Positions 36,035 through 44,126 of a stretch of 64,000 nt of DNA are shown here, one piece after another. Made by a program: the position numbers and the translations under genes. Origin of the DNA: Pseudodesulfovibrio sp. JC047 (GTDB lineage: Bacteria; Desulfobacterota; Desulfovibrionia; Desulfovibrionales; Desulfovibrionaceae); the NCBI RefSeq assembly GCF_010468615.1, contig NZ_WUEH01000011.1, positions 62,001 to 126,000 on the forward strand. Reading direction: 5' to 3'. The notes below the pieces were generated by a model, which made no database searches, was not told where the DNA came from, and saw only the letters and a program-made list of their open reading frames with translations. Position 1 is the first letter of the stretch. The number at the start of each line of letters is the position of its first letter.

Positions 36035-36063
36035 TGAATAATTCACAGATAGGATACTGTCAA
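36035..36063 (-). promoter_or_regulatory. Probable sigma-70 promoter of the retron RNA/operon
   Basis: A perfect -35 box TTGACA (36063-36058), a 17-base spacer and a -10-like TATTCA (36040-36035) are read on the minus strand. Transcription would start near 36028. Confidence 0.55.
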
Positions 36064-36138
36064 TAGAGTTGCCTGTATTAATTCAATATCGACTTTTTTT
36101 AATCTAAAACACGGGTGGAAATTTGGCCATGGGAAAGA

Positions 36139-36172
36139 AAAATCCTTCCAGCATTTAAACTGAAAGGATTTT
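36139..36172 (-). terminator. Terminator of the tRNA-Ala gene
   Basis: Minus-strand stem AAAATCCTT / AAGGATTTT with an inner TTTAAA loop lies 8 bases past the CCA end and is followed by T residues. Confidence 0.8.
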
Positions 36173-36179
36173 ATATTTC

Positions 36180-36255
36180 TGGTGGAGACGAAGAGATTTG
36201 AACTCTCGACTTCTACCTTGCGAAGGTAGCACTCTCCCAACTGAGTTACGTCCCC
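36180..36255 (-). tRNA. tRNA-Ala(CGC)
   Basis: A 76-base cloverleaf with encoded CCA. The acceptor stem GGGGACG pairs with CGTCTCC and includes the G3-U70 pair that defines alanine tRNAs, with A73 as discriminator. The anticodon stem CTACC/GGTAG encloses loop TTCGCAA, anticodon CGC, reading GCG. The T-arm GAGAGTTCAAATCTC is canonical. The AT-rich retron island lies directly on its 3' side. Confidence 0.95.
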
Positions 36256-36315
36256 TTTGAGAAAAAAAGTGATACTCCTTTTCGATGTGGGAAACAACCC
36301 TTTTGTGTGGGGGAT

Positions 36316-37794
36316 TTAAAAATTTAAGCTATTCAAGAGTCTTGCCACGCGATGTGCGTAGGTGTGTTCTCGTCGTATGCAGTCGCGCCAGGCCGATCGA
36401 AGTTCTTTTTTGGCCGGGGTTTCCTCATGATATCGGGCGAATAGCTTTCGGATTTCCTCGGGTCGGGAGTACGTTATCTGCTCGACCAGTTCCTTGGGGA
36501 AAATGTTCAGGCCGGGGGTGGCGTCGGAAATCAGGAATCCTCCGGCACACCAGACGTCGAAATGGCGTTGGGTCAGGCCAGCCGGGAGTTGCATTCCCGT
36601 GACGTTCAGGGTGACTGACGCTGTGCGATAGATGGCGGGAAGGTGCGCGTAATAATCAACCACCGGGCGGGTGTCTGCCGTGTCGATGGAGGTCCAGCCG
36701 TCATCACCAAAAATGGTGATATCCCCGGCTGCGGTCAGACAATCATTTTTCCAGAGCATACTTGCCATTTCCGCCCCGGCACCGATGTGGCGAACCTGAT
36801 TGCCGGGCCAGAGCTGGATGTTTCGCAAATGCTTGCGCCACCAGAAATAATCGAAGCGCGGCGGTGGAGTGGTCGCGTCTCGTGGGCGCATGAGCGTCGG
36901 GTCAACGTGGATCCCGGCGAAAAACTTGTCCTTGTCCGGGAATTCGGAGCGACCGACAAAGACAAGGGCGTCTTCGATATCGTGCGCATGGGGTGGCAAT
37001 TGGCCGTGCGTCTCGAAAAAATGGGGACTTGCAGCCAAGGGAAGATGCTCGACCCAGCGTGCCCCGGTGTCCTTGAGCGGCTCGATAAAACTGTGGTCCG
37101 TGACAAAGAGTTTTGCCGATTTCCAATACCCGGATTTAACGCTGGTCAGCAGGTTGAACGGGTTGTCCACCATCCAGACCGCGACCTCCACACCGGCTTC
37201 TTTCAGGATGTGAAAGCAGAGACCGGAGTGGTCAAGCCCTTTGAAATTGATTGAAAGAAAAAGGTCCGGTGTGCCGTCTTCAAGCAGTTCCGGCAGCAGT
37301 GCCCCCGGGTGCTTGCCCAGGGCCTCGTGGTCGATGAACCGGACCGCATATCCGGCTTTTTCAAAGGCATGTCCAAGCTCCTTGCCAAGCAGGTCGGTTT
37401 CGCGGCTCGGGAGCCAGACCAGGCGTTGCGGACGGGCTACCGGATTTTTGCAGAGGAGCAGCCGGGCGGTGAGCGGTCCGTAAAATGAAGGGAAGGCCCG
37501 TTGTGCCGGGAGATAGCGGATGACATGGGCGTTGGCCGCAAGCTCGGCAGTAAATGCGTCGGCGGCAATCCTGATGAAATTGTCGGGGATGGTCCGGTTC
37601 CAATCGTCGTCGGTCTGGTCAACATATTCCTGACATTCCACAAAATAGAGTGGGTCGGTGTCGGAAATGCCAAACCAGTCGAGGAGTTTGTTCGGCTCTG
37701 GTCCCAGTCCCAGAAAGACCACCGGGCACTCGTCCGGGCCGTCGTTGACGAACCATTCAAACTGTTTTTTGTCGGCTGGCATGGATTTTTTCAT
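36316..37794 (-). CDS. CgeB-type glycosyltransferase family protein
   Basis: Predicted glycosyltransferase of the CgeB/DUF3880 type. The C-terminal half has the family pattern [36 protein letters not shown] and [13 protein letters not shown]. The N-terminal half ([25 protein letters not shown]) is also typical. The start is uncertain: ATG 37794 gives 492 residues, GTG 37845 is possible, and the frame runs open to 38130 but would then overlap rlmE. No clear ribosome site. It may modify flagellin or surface polymers; the acceptor is unknown. Confidence 0.8.
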   Translation of the reverse strand: MKKSMPADKKQFEWFVNDGPDECPVVFLGLGPEPNKLLDWFGISDTDPLYFVECQEYVDQTDDDWNRTIPDNFIRIAADAFTAELAANAHVIRYLPAQRAFPSFYGPLTARLLLCKNPVARPQRLVWLPSRETDLLGKELGHAFEKAGYAVRFIDHEALGKHPGALLPELLEDGTPDLFLSINFKGLDHSGLCFHILKEAGVEVAVWMVDNPFNLLTSVKSGYWKSAKLFVTDHSFIEPLKDTGARWVEHLPLAASPHFFETHGQLPPHAHDIEDALVFVGRSEFPDKDKFFAGIHVDPTLMRPRDATTPPPRFDYFWWRKHLRNIQLWPGNQVRHIGAGAEMASMLWKNDCLTAAGDITIFGDDGWTSIDTADTRPVVDYYAHLPAIYRTASVTLNVTGMQLPAGLTQRHFDVWCAGGFLISDATPGLNIFPKELVEQITYSRPEEIRKLFARYHEETPAKKELRSAWRDCIRREHTYAHRVARLLNSLNF

Positions 37795-37905
37795 GCCGAT
37801 TTCATCGATAATGGTCTGATAACGGGGTCGGGGCACGTGCGTCACTTGGCTTTTTCGGCGGATTCGGCTAGGAATCGCTCCACGCCGGATGTAAGGAGCG
37901 TTGCC

Positions 37906-38505
37906 ATGAAACAATATCAGGATAAGTACTTCAAACGAGCCAAAAAGGAAAATTACGCCGCCCGCTCGGTCTACAAGCTGAAGGAGATGGATAAACGATT
38001 CCATATCTTCAAGCAGGGACAGACCGTGCTCGACCTTGGCGCTGCGCCGGGTTCCTGGACGCAGTTCGCCGGGGAAAAGGTGGGAAAGCGAGGCCGTGTG
38101 CTGGGCGTGGACTTGCAGTCTACCAGGCATTCTTTTGCAGAAAACATCACGTTTTTGCAGGCTGACGTGTTTTCGGATTCGCCGGAATTGCTGGAAGCCA
38201 TCGAACCGTTGGCCCCTTTTGACGTCATTATTAGTGACATGGCTCCAAAAACAACGGGAATCAAGTTCGCGGATCAGGCGAATTCATTGGAGTTGTGCCA
38301 ACGCGCTTTTGAGGTGGCCCAGAAATACCTCAAAAAGGGCGGTAACTTTGCGGTCAAGATTTTTGAAGGTGGCGAGATCAACGACTACCGAAATGAGATC
38401 AGGCCGCATTTTGGCAAGATCAAGAACTTCAAACCCCATAGCTCGCGCGCTGAAAGCAAGGAAATATTTATTGTCGCGCTTGGCTTTCGGGGCAGAGAAG
38501 CGTAG
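37906..38505 (+). CDS. rlmE: 23S rRNA 2'-O-methyltransferase RlmE
   Basis: A 199-residue RlmE/FtsJ family enzyme that methylates the 2'-O of a U in the 23S A-loop. The SAM-binding motif [13 protein letters not shown] is followed by LGVDLQ. Catalytic-tetrad residues are in [14 protein letters not shown] (Lys), DVIISDMAP (Asp), FAVKIFEG (Lys) and [16 protein letters not shown] (Glu). The start follows AAGGAG by 7 bases. About 50 bases upstream of yebC. Confidence 0.94.
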   Translation: MKQYQDKYFKRAKKENYAARSVYKLKEMDKRFHIFKQGQTVLDLGAAPGSWTQFAGEKVGKRGRVLGVDLQSTRHSFAENITFLQADVFSDSPELLEAIEPLAPFDVIISDMAPKTTGIKFADQANSLELCQRAFEVAQKYLKKGGNFAVKIFEGGEINDYRNEIRPHFGKIKNFKPHSSRAESKEIFIVALGFRGREA

Positions 38506-38558
38506 ACTATTCGATCTACAATAGAAACAAAATTTGTTGAGAATATTCAGGAGGAAAC

Positions 38559-39302
38559 ATGGCCGGACATAGTAAATGGGCAAATATTCAACATCGCAAG
38601 GGACGCCAGGACGCCAAACGGGCGAAATTTTTTACCAAAGCTGCCAAGGATATTATCCTGGCTGCCAAGGCCGGCGGCGGCAACCCCGAGGATAACTCCA
38701 CGTTGCGTTTGGCTATTCAGAAAGCCAAGGCCGTGAACCTGCCCAAGGACAAGATTGACAACGCCATCAAAAAGGGAACCGGCGAGCTGGATGGTGGCGA
38801 CATTCTGGAAATCTTGTATGAAGGGTATGGTCCCGGTGGCGTTGCCATGATGGTTGAAGTTGCCACGGACAACAAGAATCGTATTGTTGCCGAGATTCGG
38901 CACGCTTTTACGAAACACGGCGGAAACATGGCTGAAGCCGGTGCGGTTTCGTACATGTTCAACAAGAAAGGCGTCATTGTCTTCAACAAGGAAAAGTACA
39001 CCGAAGACGACCTGATGGAAATCGGTCTGGAAGCGGGTGCCGAAGATATCATTGATGACGGCGATTCTTTGACTGTTCACACGGAGCCGTCCGATTTCAT
39101 GGCGGTCCAGCAGGCCTTTGTCGATGCCGGTATGGAGTATGAATCCGCCGAAGTCGATCAGGTCGCCGAAAATCTGGTGCCAGTGGATATTGCAACCGGC
39201 AAGAAAGTCATGGCTCTGTTCGAGACGTTGGAAGACAACGACGATACGCAGAAAGTGTATCTCAACGCCGACTTCCCGGACGAACTGTTCGACGAAGAAT
39301 AG
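38559..39302 (+). CDS. yebC: YebC/PmpR family protein
   Basis: A 247-residue YebC-family protein, beginning [21 protein letters not shown], the invariant N-terminus of the family. It is variously described as a transcription regulator or a translation factor acting on proline stretches. The ribosome site is AGGAGG. It stands at the head of the ruv genes, a widespread arrangement (yebC-ruvC-ruvA-ruvB); ruvC starts 1 base after its stop. Confidence 0.95.
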   Translation: MAGHSKWANIQHRKGRQDAKRAKFFTKAAKDIILAAKAGGGNPEDNSTLRLAIQKAKAVNLPKDKIDNAIKKGTGELDGGDILEILYEGYGPGGVAMMVEVATDNKNRIVAEIRHAFTKHGGNMAEAGAVSYMFNKKGVIVFNKEKYTEDDLMEIGLEAGAEDIIDDGDSLTVHTEPSDFMAVQQAFVDAGMEYESAEVDQVAENLVPVDIATGKKVMALFETLEDNDDTQKVYLNADFPDELFDEE

Positions 39303-39303
39303 C

Positions 39304-39810
39304 ATGAGTGACAACGGTTTGATTGTCCTTGGCCTGGACCCTGGAACGCGAGTGACAGGTTACGGGTTCGTGCGAGAGCGTTCAGGGCAGGTTGAACTGG
39401 TGGAGACCGGCACCATTCGCACCCCGGTCAAGAAGGATATGGCTGTCAGGTTGGGCGTTATTTTTGATCGGCTTCAGGAGCTGATTGAAAAACATGCACC
39501 GGCCGAGGCGGCTATTGAAAATGTATTTGTTTCCAAGAATCCCTCGTCCGCCCTGAAATTGGGGCAGGCGAGGGGTGCCTGTATGGCGGCATGTGCGACA
39601 AACGGCATCCCCATGGGCGAATACGAACCCACCAAGGTGAAGAAGAATATTGTCGGAGTGGGCAACGCCCCCAAGTCCCAGGTCGCTTTCATGGTCGCCC
39701 ACACCCTTGGCGAGAAAAAACCGGATTGGCCCGAAGACGCATCCGACGCGTTGGCCATCGCCATTTGTCATTTGAATGAACGGCGTATGCGTCATCTGAC
39801 GGGCTTGTAG
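39304..39810 (+). CDS. ruvC: Holliday junction resolvase RuvC
   Basis: A 168-residue endonuclease that cuts Holliday junctions. The four catalytic acidic residues are visible in GLDPGTRVTGYG (Asp), AIENVFV (Glu) and EDASDALAIAICH (Asp pair). It starts immediately after yebC, suggesting translational coupling. Confidence 0.96.
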   Translation: MSDNGLIVLGLDPGTRVTGYGFVRERSGQVELVETGTIRTPVKKDMAVRLGVIFDRLQELIEKHAPAEAAIENVFVSKNPSSALKLGQARGACMAACATNGIPMGEYEPTKVKKNIVGVGNAPKSQVAFMVAHTLGEKKPDWPEDASDALAIAICHLNERRMRHLTGL

Positions 39811-39985
39811 TTTTATTCGTTATTTCCTTCTTCACCGTGTCTACTGCGTCCGATTGTGAGCGCGCAGCCGGTCTTTTCTCGGCAGCGTGCTTGTCATGTG
39901 ACATGTTCTTGGGTGTTGGTCCGCAACAAGTCTTTGTCATCCGCATCGAATTACGGTAGAAAATCGTATTGAACGGAGGATTTTC

Positions 39986-40600
39986 ATGATCGGATATGTG
40001 CAGGGAACAGTTTTGTCGGCTGACGAAAGTGGATTGGTGGTCCTGACGCCTGGTGGCGTGGGGTATACTGTGGCCGCACCGACTTCGGTGATTGCGAAGT
40101 TGCCGGGCAAGGGCGGTGAGGTCGAGTTGTTCATTCATACGCAGGTGGCGGAGAAGGCCATTGACTTGTTTGGATTCTTGACCGCCGATGACCTTGCGTT
40201 GTTTCGGACGCTGATTTCCATCGATAAGCTGGGTCCCAAGAAGGCCTTGGCGATCTTGTCCATGTTCGACGCCGATCATTTGCGGGAAATTGCCTTTCGT
40301 GAAGACGTGAAGATGTTGTCAACGGTTCCCGGTATCGGGCCGAAATCCGCCAAACAGATTTTGTGGAATCTCAAGGACAAGGTGGACAAAATCAAACCGG
40401 CTGTCGGAACGGCTTCTGTTTCGGCCCAGCAGGGACCGCAGGGCGAATATATGGACACGCTGGCCGGGCTGAAAGGGTTGGGATATGCCGAAGATGAGGT
40501 TCGTCCGATGATTATCGCTCTTTTTGACGAAGAACCCGACCTTGATGCTGCCGGTGCCATCCGTGCGGTGCTCAAGAAAATCAATGCGGCGCGTTCATGA
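39986..40600 (+). CDS. ruvA: Holliday junction branch-migration protein RuvA
   Basis: A 204-residue RuvA. Domain I is [11 protein letters not shown] with GGVGYTV, followed by two helix-hairpin-helix motifs ([17 protein letters not shown] and [15 protein letters not shown]), an acidic/flexible linker and a C-terminal RuvB-binding domain ([14 protein letters not shown]). The ribosome site is CGGAGG. It is separated from ruvC by 175 non-coding bases and overlaps ruvB by 4. Confidence 0.96.
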   Translation: MIGYVQGTVLSADESGLVVLTPGGVGYTVAAPTSVIAKLPGKGGEVELFIHTQVAEKAIDLFGFLTADDLALFRTLISIDKLGPKKALAILSMFDADHLREIAFREDVKMLSTVPGIGPKSAKQILWNLKDKVDKIKPAVGTASVSAQQGPQGEYMDTLAGLKGLGYAEDEVRPMIIALFDEEPDLDAAGAIRAVLKKINAARS

Positions 40601-41583
40601 GTAAAAACACGCTCCCCGAGGAAAATGTCCGTCCGAAGAGCTTGAGTTCTTTTATCGGTCAGGAAGATTTACGCAGCAATCTTGATGTGTTTATCAAGGC
40701 CGCGCGTGAACGGGAACGCTCACTGGACCACACGCTTTTTTATGGCAATCCCGGTCTGGGAAAAACCACCTTGGCGCGGATCATGGCCAGTGAACTTGGT
40801 GTGAACATGGTGTCCACTTCCGGTCCTGTTATTGAACGGGCCGGTGATCTTGCGGCTATTTTGACCAATTTGGATCGCGGCGACATCCTCTTTATTGATG
40901 AAATTCATCGTATGCCCGCCACGGTTGAAGAAGTTTTATATCCGGCCATGGAAGATTTTCAGATTGATCTGGTGATCGGGTCCGGTCCCGGTGCGCGGAC
41001 AGTGAAGCTCGATCTCGAACCCTTCACGCTCGTTGGCGCGACCACGCGGCTTGGATTATTGACGTCACCGTTGCGCGATCGATTCGGGTGTATTTTCCGC
41101 ATAGAATTTTATCGCCCCGAGGAATTGGGACAGATTGTCGAACGGTCCGCGACTATCCTTGGCGTGGAGGTTGAGCCGGAAGGCGCGTTTGCCATTGGAA
41201 GCCGGGCGCGTGGTACCCCTCGTATTGCCAACCGGCTGCTTCGTCGGGTGCGAGATTATGCCGTGGTCCACGGGGATGGCGTGGTGACCAAAGAGCTTGC
41301 CGAATCCTCCCTTGAGCGACTGGATGTGGACCAATATGGACTGGACCACATGGATCGCAAGATTTTGACGCTGATGGTGGAAAATTTCAATGGCGGGCCA
41401 GTGGGACTCAAGACCATTGCCGCTGCTTGCGCCGAGGAAGTGCGCACCATCGAGGATATTTATGAGCCGTATCTCATTCAGTGCGGATTCCTGAAACGGA
41501 CACCTCGTGGGCGTGTGGCAACAGCCAAGGCGTATCAACATCTCAAATTGCGTATGGAAGACGATCGACTGCCTTTGCTGTAA
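40597..41583 (+). CDS. ruvB: Holliday junction helicase RuvB
   Basis: A 328-residue AAA+ motor of the RuvAB branch-migration complex. Walker A is [11 protein letters not shown], Walker B is ILFIDEIHR, sensor 1 is [10 protein letters not shown] and the arginine finger region is SPLRDRFG. A winged-helix C-terminal domain ends with [15 protein letters not shown]. Its ATG overlaps the ruvA stop (ATGA) and it has no ribosome site of its own. Confidence 0.97.
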   Translation: MSKNTLPEENVRPKSLSSFIGQEDLRSNLDVFIKAARERERSLDHTLFYGNPGLGKTTLARIMASELGVNMVSTSGPVIERAGDLAAILTNLDRGDILFIDEIHRMPATVEEVLYPAMEDFQIDLVIGSGPGARTVKLDLEPFTLVGATTRLGLLTSPLRDRFGCIFRIEFYRPEELGQIVERSATILGVEVEPEGAFAIGSRARGTPRIANRLLRRVRDYAVVHGDGVVTKELAESSLERLDVDQYGLDHMDRKILTLMVENFNGGPVGLKTIAAACAEEVRTIEDIYEPYLIQCGFLKRTPRGRVATAKAYQHLKLRMEDDRLPLL

Positions 41584-41681
41584 TTTTCGGACACAGGGGG
41601 TGATCCTCGAGAAATGGCTTGTCACTGCTGCATCTTTTGGTACTATGTAGGTGAATGATAACTACTATGGAGGTATCGAGT

Positions 41682-41837
41682 ATGGACAAGTGGGAATGCC
41701 CCTGCGGGTACGTGTATGATCCGGCGGAAGGTGACGCTGAGAACAATATCGCCATCGGCACGAAATTCGAAGATTTGCCGGACGATTGGACCTGTCCGGA
41801 ATGTGGTGCCGAAAAGGAATATTTCGAAAAACTCTAG
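41682..41837 (+). CDS. Rubredoxin with a shortened N-terminal Cys knuckle
   Basis: A 51-residue rubredoxin, a small cytoplasmic electron carrier. [24 protein letters not shown] and the length are classical. The first knuckle reads ECPCGY, that is C-x-C instead of the normal C-x-x-C; the DNA TGCCCCTGC confirms it. The Fe site geometry should therefore differ. The start has a GGAGG site 9 bases upstream. Monocistronic. Confidence 0.9.
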   Translation: MDKWECPCGYVYDPAEGDAENNIAIGTKFEDLPDDWTCPECGAEKEYFEKL

Positions 41838-41853
41838 CCTCGGCACACACTGC

Positions 41854-41881
41854 TTGCAATCTATCGCCAAGAGCGTATAGT
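41854..41881 (+). promoter_or_regulatory. Promoter of the candidate small RNA
   Basis: TTGCAA (41854-41859), a 16-base spacer and TATAGT (41876-41881) match sigma-70 consensus well. They stand in front of a non-coding stretch ending in a strong terminator. Confidence 0.6.
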
Positions 41882-41887
41882 TGAATC

Positions 41888-42060
41888 AGTCAAAGGAGTG
41901 TTTTCAGGTAACGCCCTACAAACCGTATGATTCTGTGAATCGGACAGTGTTTCCAGGCAACCTTCAAGTAAACTTCATCCTTTGGTAGAGGCCCGGATTT
42001 CGGTAACCTCCCTACAAATGCTTCGAACGAAAGCCCCCGATTTTCGGGGGCTTTATTTTT
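41888..42060 (+). ncRNA. Candidate small RNA of about 170 nt
   Basis: Bounded by the promoter above and by a terminator with stem AAAGCCCCCGA (42030-42040) / TCGGGGGCTTT (42044-42054) and trailing T-run. No ORF with a ribosome site lies inside. Two near-identical copies of a motif, GGTAACGCCCTACAAA near 41909 and GGTAACCTCCCTACAAA near 42002, are present. A weaker third copy (AGGCAACCTTCAAG) lies between them. The downstream gene is convergent, so this is not a leader. The family is not recognised. Confidence 0.6.
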
Positions 42061-42109
42061 GGGGAAAGGCTGTCGTGAAAACTTTGCTGGTGGGAGAGCG
42101 AAGAGATGG

Positions 42110-42970
42110 TCAGTTGAGGCATTTCAACACGCGTGTGCAGATCAGACCGGCGACGAGCCACACGATGACGCCGGTCAGGCCGACGGAGCCTCCAAGCAGT
42201 GGATGGGCGGCTGGGACAAGCAGTATCCAGATACCATACCCTTGGGCATTGACCGCGCCGTGAATGAATCCCGCGAGCAGGGATGACTCGTAGTGCAGGG
42301 TCATTTCATTGAGAAACAGGCCGAACGCGAAACAGAGAAGGCACATCATGAGGATACCGGCCACGGGGTATCCCGGATAGTTGAATCCGGCCAGAATCAG
42401 CGGGGCGTGCCAGAGCCCCCAGAGCAGGCCGAGGAGTGGATAGGCGTATCGTTTCCCTAGTGGCATGAGTCGAGGGAGCAGAAAGCCCCGCCAGCCAATT
42501 TCTTCCCCCAAGCCAAAAAAGAGGTTGAGGAAAGGGCCGACCACAATGGACATGGGCAGTATGACGTGAAGCAGTGAATCCATGGTCACGCCATCGGCGT
42601 TTTGAGAGAGGGGCGGCGTGAAGTCGCCATATCCCAATGCCCAAGTGAGAAGATACATCCCGGCGAAAAGTAGTGGAACAAGGATGATGGTCAGGAAATA
42701 GGCCCCCAAGGATGTTCCGATACGCAGCCGTAAAGTTTCCCGCAGCGCGCTGAATGATTTTCGTTCGATACCGGTGACCAACAGGGCAGCGAGTCCGGGA
42801 ATCCACATGATCCCCATGAGCCAGAGCGCGGGACCGGACAGGGAATCCAGGGTGTCAAAGCGCATTCCGTTGGCGATGAGTGTGGCTTCAATGGTCCATG
42901 TCGCGCCAAAAGTCAGCACTAGAAATGCCAAAAGCGAGGGCAGTCGATGGGTGTCAGGATGTTTTTTCAT
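42110..42970 (-). CDS. CPBP-family intramembrane metalloprotease
   Basis: A 286-residue, about eight-span membrane protein of the CPBP (CAAX/Abi) family. Catalytic motifs are FGLGEEIGWRGFLLP (EExxxR) and LLWGLWHAPL (WxxWH), with a final FIHGAVNAQG. Substrate unknown. ATG 42970 overlaps the 3' end of the aldolase-like gene by 17 bases, so it is the last gene of a three-gene operon with the aldehyde ferredoxin oxidoreductase. Two strong hairpin terminators are shared with the convergent small RNA. Confidence 0.88.
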   Translation of the reverse strand: MKKHPDTHRLPSLLAFLVLTFGATWTIEATLIANGMRFDTLDSLSGPALWLMGIMWIPGLAALLVTGIERKSFSALRETLRLRIGTSLGAYFLTIILVPLLFAGMYLLTWALGYGDFTPPLSQNADGVTMDSLLHVILPMSIVVGPFLNLFFGLGEEIGWRGFLLPRLMPLGKRYAYPLLGLLWGLWHAPLILAGFNYPGYPVAGILMMCLLCFAFGLFLNEMTLHYESSLLAGFIHGAVNAQGYGIWILLVPAAHPLLGGSVGLTGVIVWLVAGLICTRVLKCLN

Positions 42971-44126
42971 AGGATTCAATCAGGGAAAAATACCGCGAGC
43001 GGCATGTGTTTTCGATGGTGAGCAGCTTTTCAAACGGCTCCTTGAAATCGCGAGTTCCAGCCGTGAACAGTCCGTGCCCGTGGACAATGGCCGCGCCGGA
43101 AGATGCCATGGCCGGGGGCAGGGTGTTGCAGAGTCCGGTCGGCCCGGTGCCAACCTCGCCCGGGACAATGGGAATGCCGTCAACTGATCGGCATTCCGGG
43201 CATTTGATATGACATTCGCCCCGATGCGGGCAGTCGGTTTTGTCGCAGCTCATGGACATGATGACTGTGAATTTCGGGTGCCCGTGCAGGATGCAGTCGA
43301 AATCTGATCGCCGGTAGACATCCTCATGGGCCGAGAGTTCCGACGATGCGGTCAGTCCGGTGGTGGCACTGCCGTCCATGGGACAGGGGTCAATGCAGCC
43401 TTCAAGCATATCCAGAGAACTGCCGGTTTGCGAGATGAAAAGCGTGGTGTCGAGGCGGGCTGAGATATTGCCGAAAAAGGAATCAACCAAGCCGTATCCC
43501 ACCACATGCCGACCGCTTTCGGCCATGGCGGCGAGGGCGGTATCTTCATCGGGAAATGGTCCGGGCATCAGGTTCGGCAAGGTCGTGTGAGGGTGTGGCA
43601 GAGAGCCTACAGCCGTCGCAAAAGCGTCTCGGTATTCGTCATCAAGCGTTCCGGCGCGCAATTGGTTCAAATAGTCGGAAAAGAACAAGACAAAGCAGGC
43701 GAAGATCGTTGAGGAATAAAAGACAAACCCTTGTTCCGGGCTGACGGTCCCGCACGAGATGATGCCGTGACCGGGGATGATGACTGCCTTGCGTTTCTTG
43801 AGGCTGGTGGTCATGGCCGAGGCGGAAAATTCGCGACAGATCGGAATGTCATGGAGAAAGGTCCGGGTTTCCGTGTCTTCCGGTCGAATGGCCTGTTGAG
43901 TGCGATTGGCCAGAAAGTCGAGGATGGTCGCATAGGGTTCGGCTGGCTTGGAAAAGACCAGTGAATTGATGGACAGGGTCTCGAAGAGTTTTGCGAATTC
44001 ATCGGTGCGAGGGTCTTGTCGGTTCCAGACCAATTCGGCGTCAAGCCCGCCGATGAGCGGGGCATTGGGCGGCGTCAGTCCTTGCGTGACCAATTTGGTC
44101 GCGTACATGTCGCAGAGTTGTTTCAT
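42954..44126 (-). CDS. Class II aldolase/adducin-like protein with duplicated half-domain and Cys-rich insertion
   Basis: A 390-residue protein. The second half is a class II aldolase fold: DSFFGNISAR (215-224), metal ligands HGHP (281-284) and HGHG (349-352). The first half resembles a decayed copy, keeping only AVIIPGHGIISCGT (114-127). Between the metal motifs is a Cys cluster C294-x4-C299-x5-C305-x3-C309-x2-C312, with nearby His, that could bind Zn or an Fe-S centre. Its start overlaps the stop of the aldehyde ferredoxin oxidoreductase gene. It may generate an aldehyde that the partner enzyme oxidises; this is inference. Confidence 0.78.
   Translation of the reverse strand: MKQLCDMYATKLVTQGLTPPNAPLIGGLDAELVWNRQDPRTDEFAKLFETLSINSLVFSKPAEPYATILDFLANRTQQAIRPEDTETRTFLHDIPICREFSASAMTTSLKKRKAVIIPGHGIISCGTVSPEQGFVFYSSTIFACFVLFFSDYLNQLRAGTLDDEYRDAFATAVGSLPHPHTTLPNLMPGPFPDEDTALAAMAESGRHVVGYGLVDSFFGNISARLDTTLFISQTGSSLDMLEGCIDPCPMDGSATTGLTASSELSAHEDVYRRSDFDCILHGHPKFTVIMSMSCDKTDCPHRGECHIKCPECRSVDGIPIVPGEVGTGPTGLCNTLPPAMASSGAAIVHGHGLFTAGTRDFKEPFEKLLTIENTCRSRYFSLIESYEKTS

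Noticed and set aside
37795-38130. A longer form of the glycosyltransferase overlapping rlmE
   Set aside because: It would overlap rlmE by more than 200 bases on the opposite strand, and the extra residues do not resemble the family.
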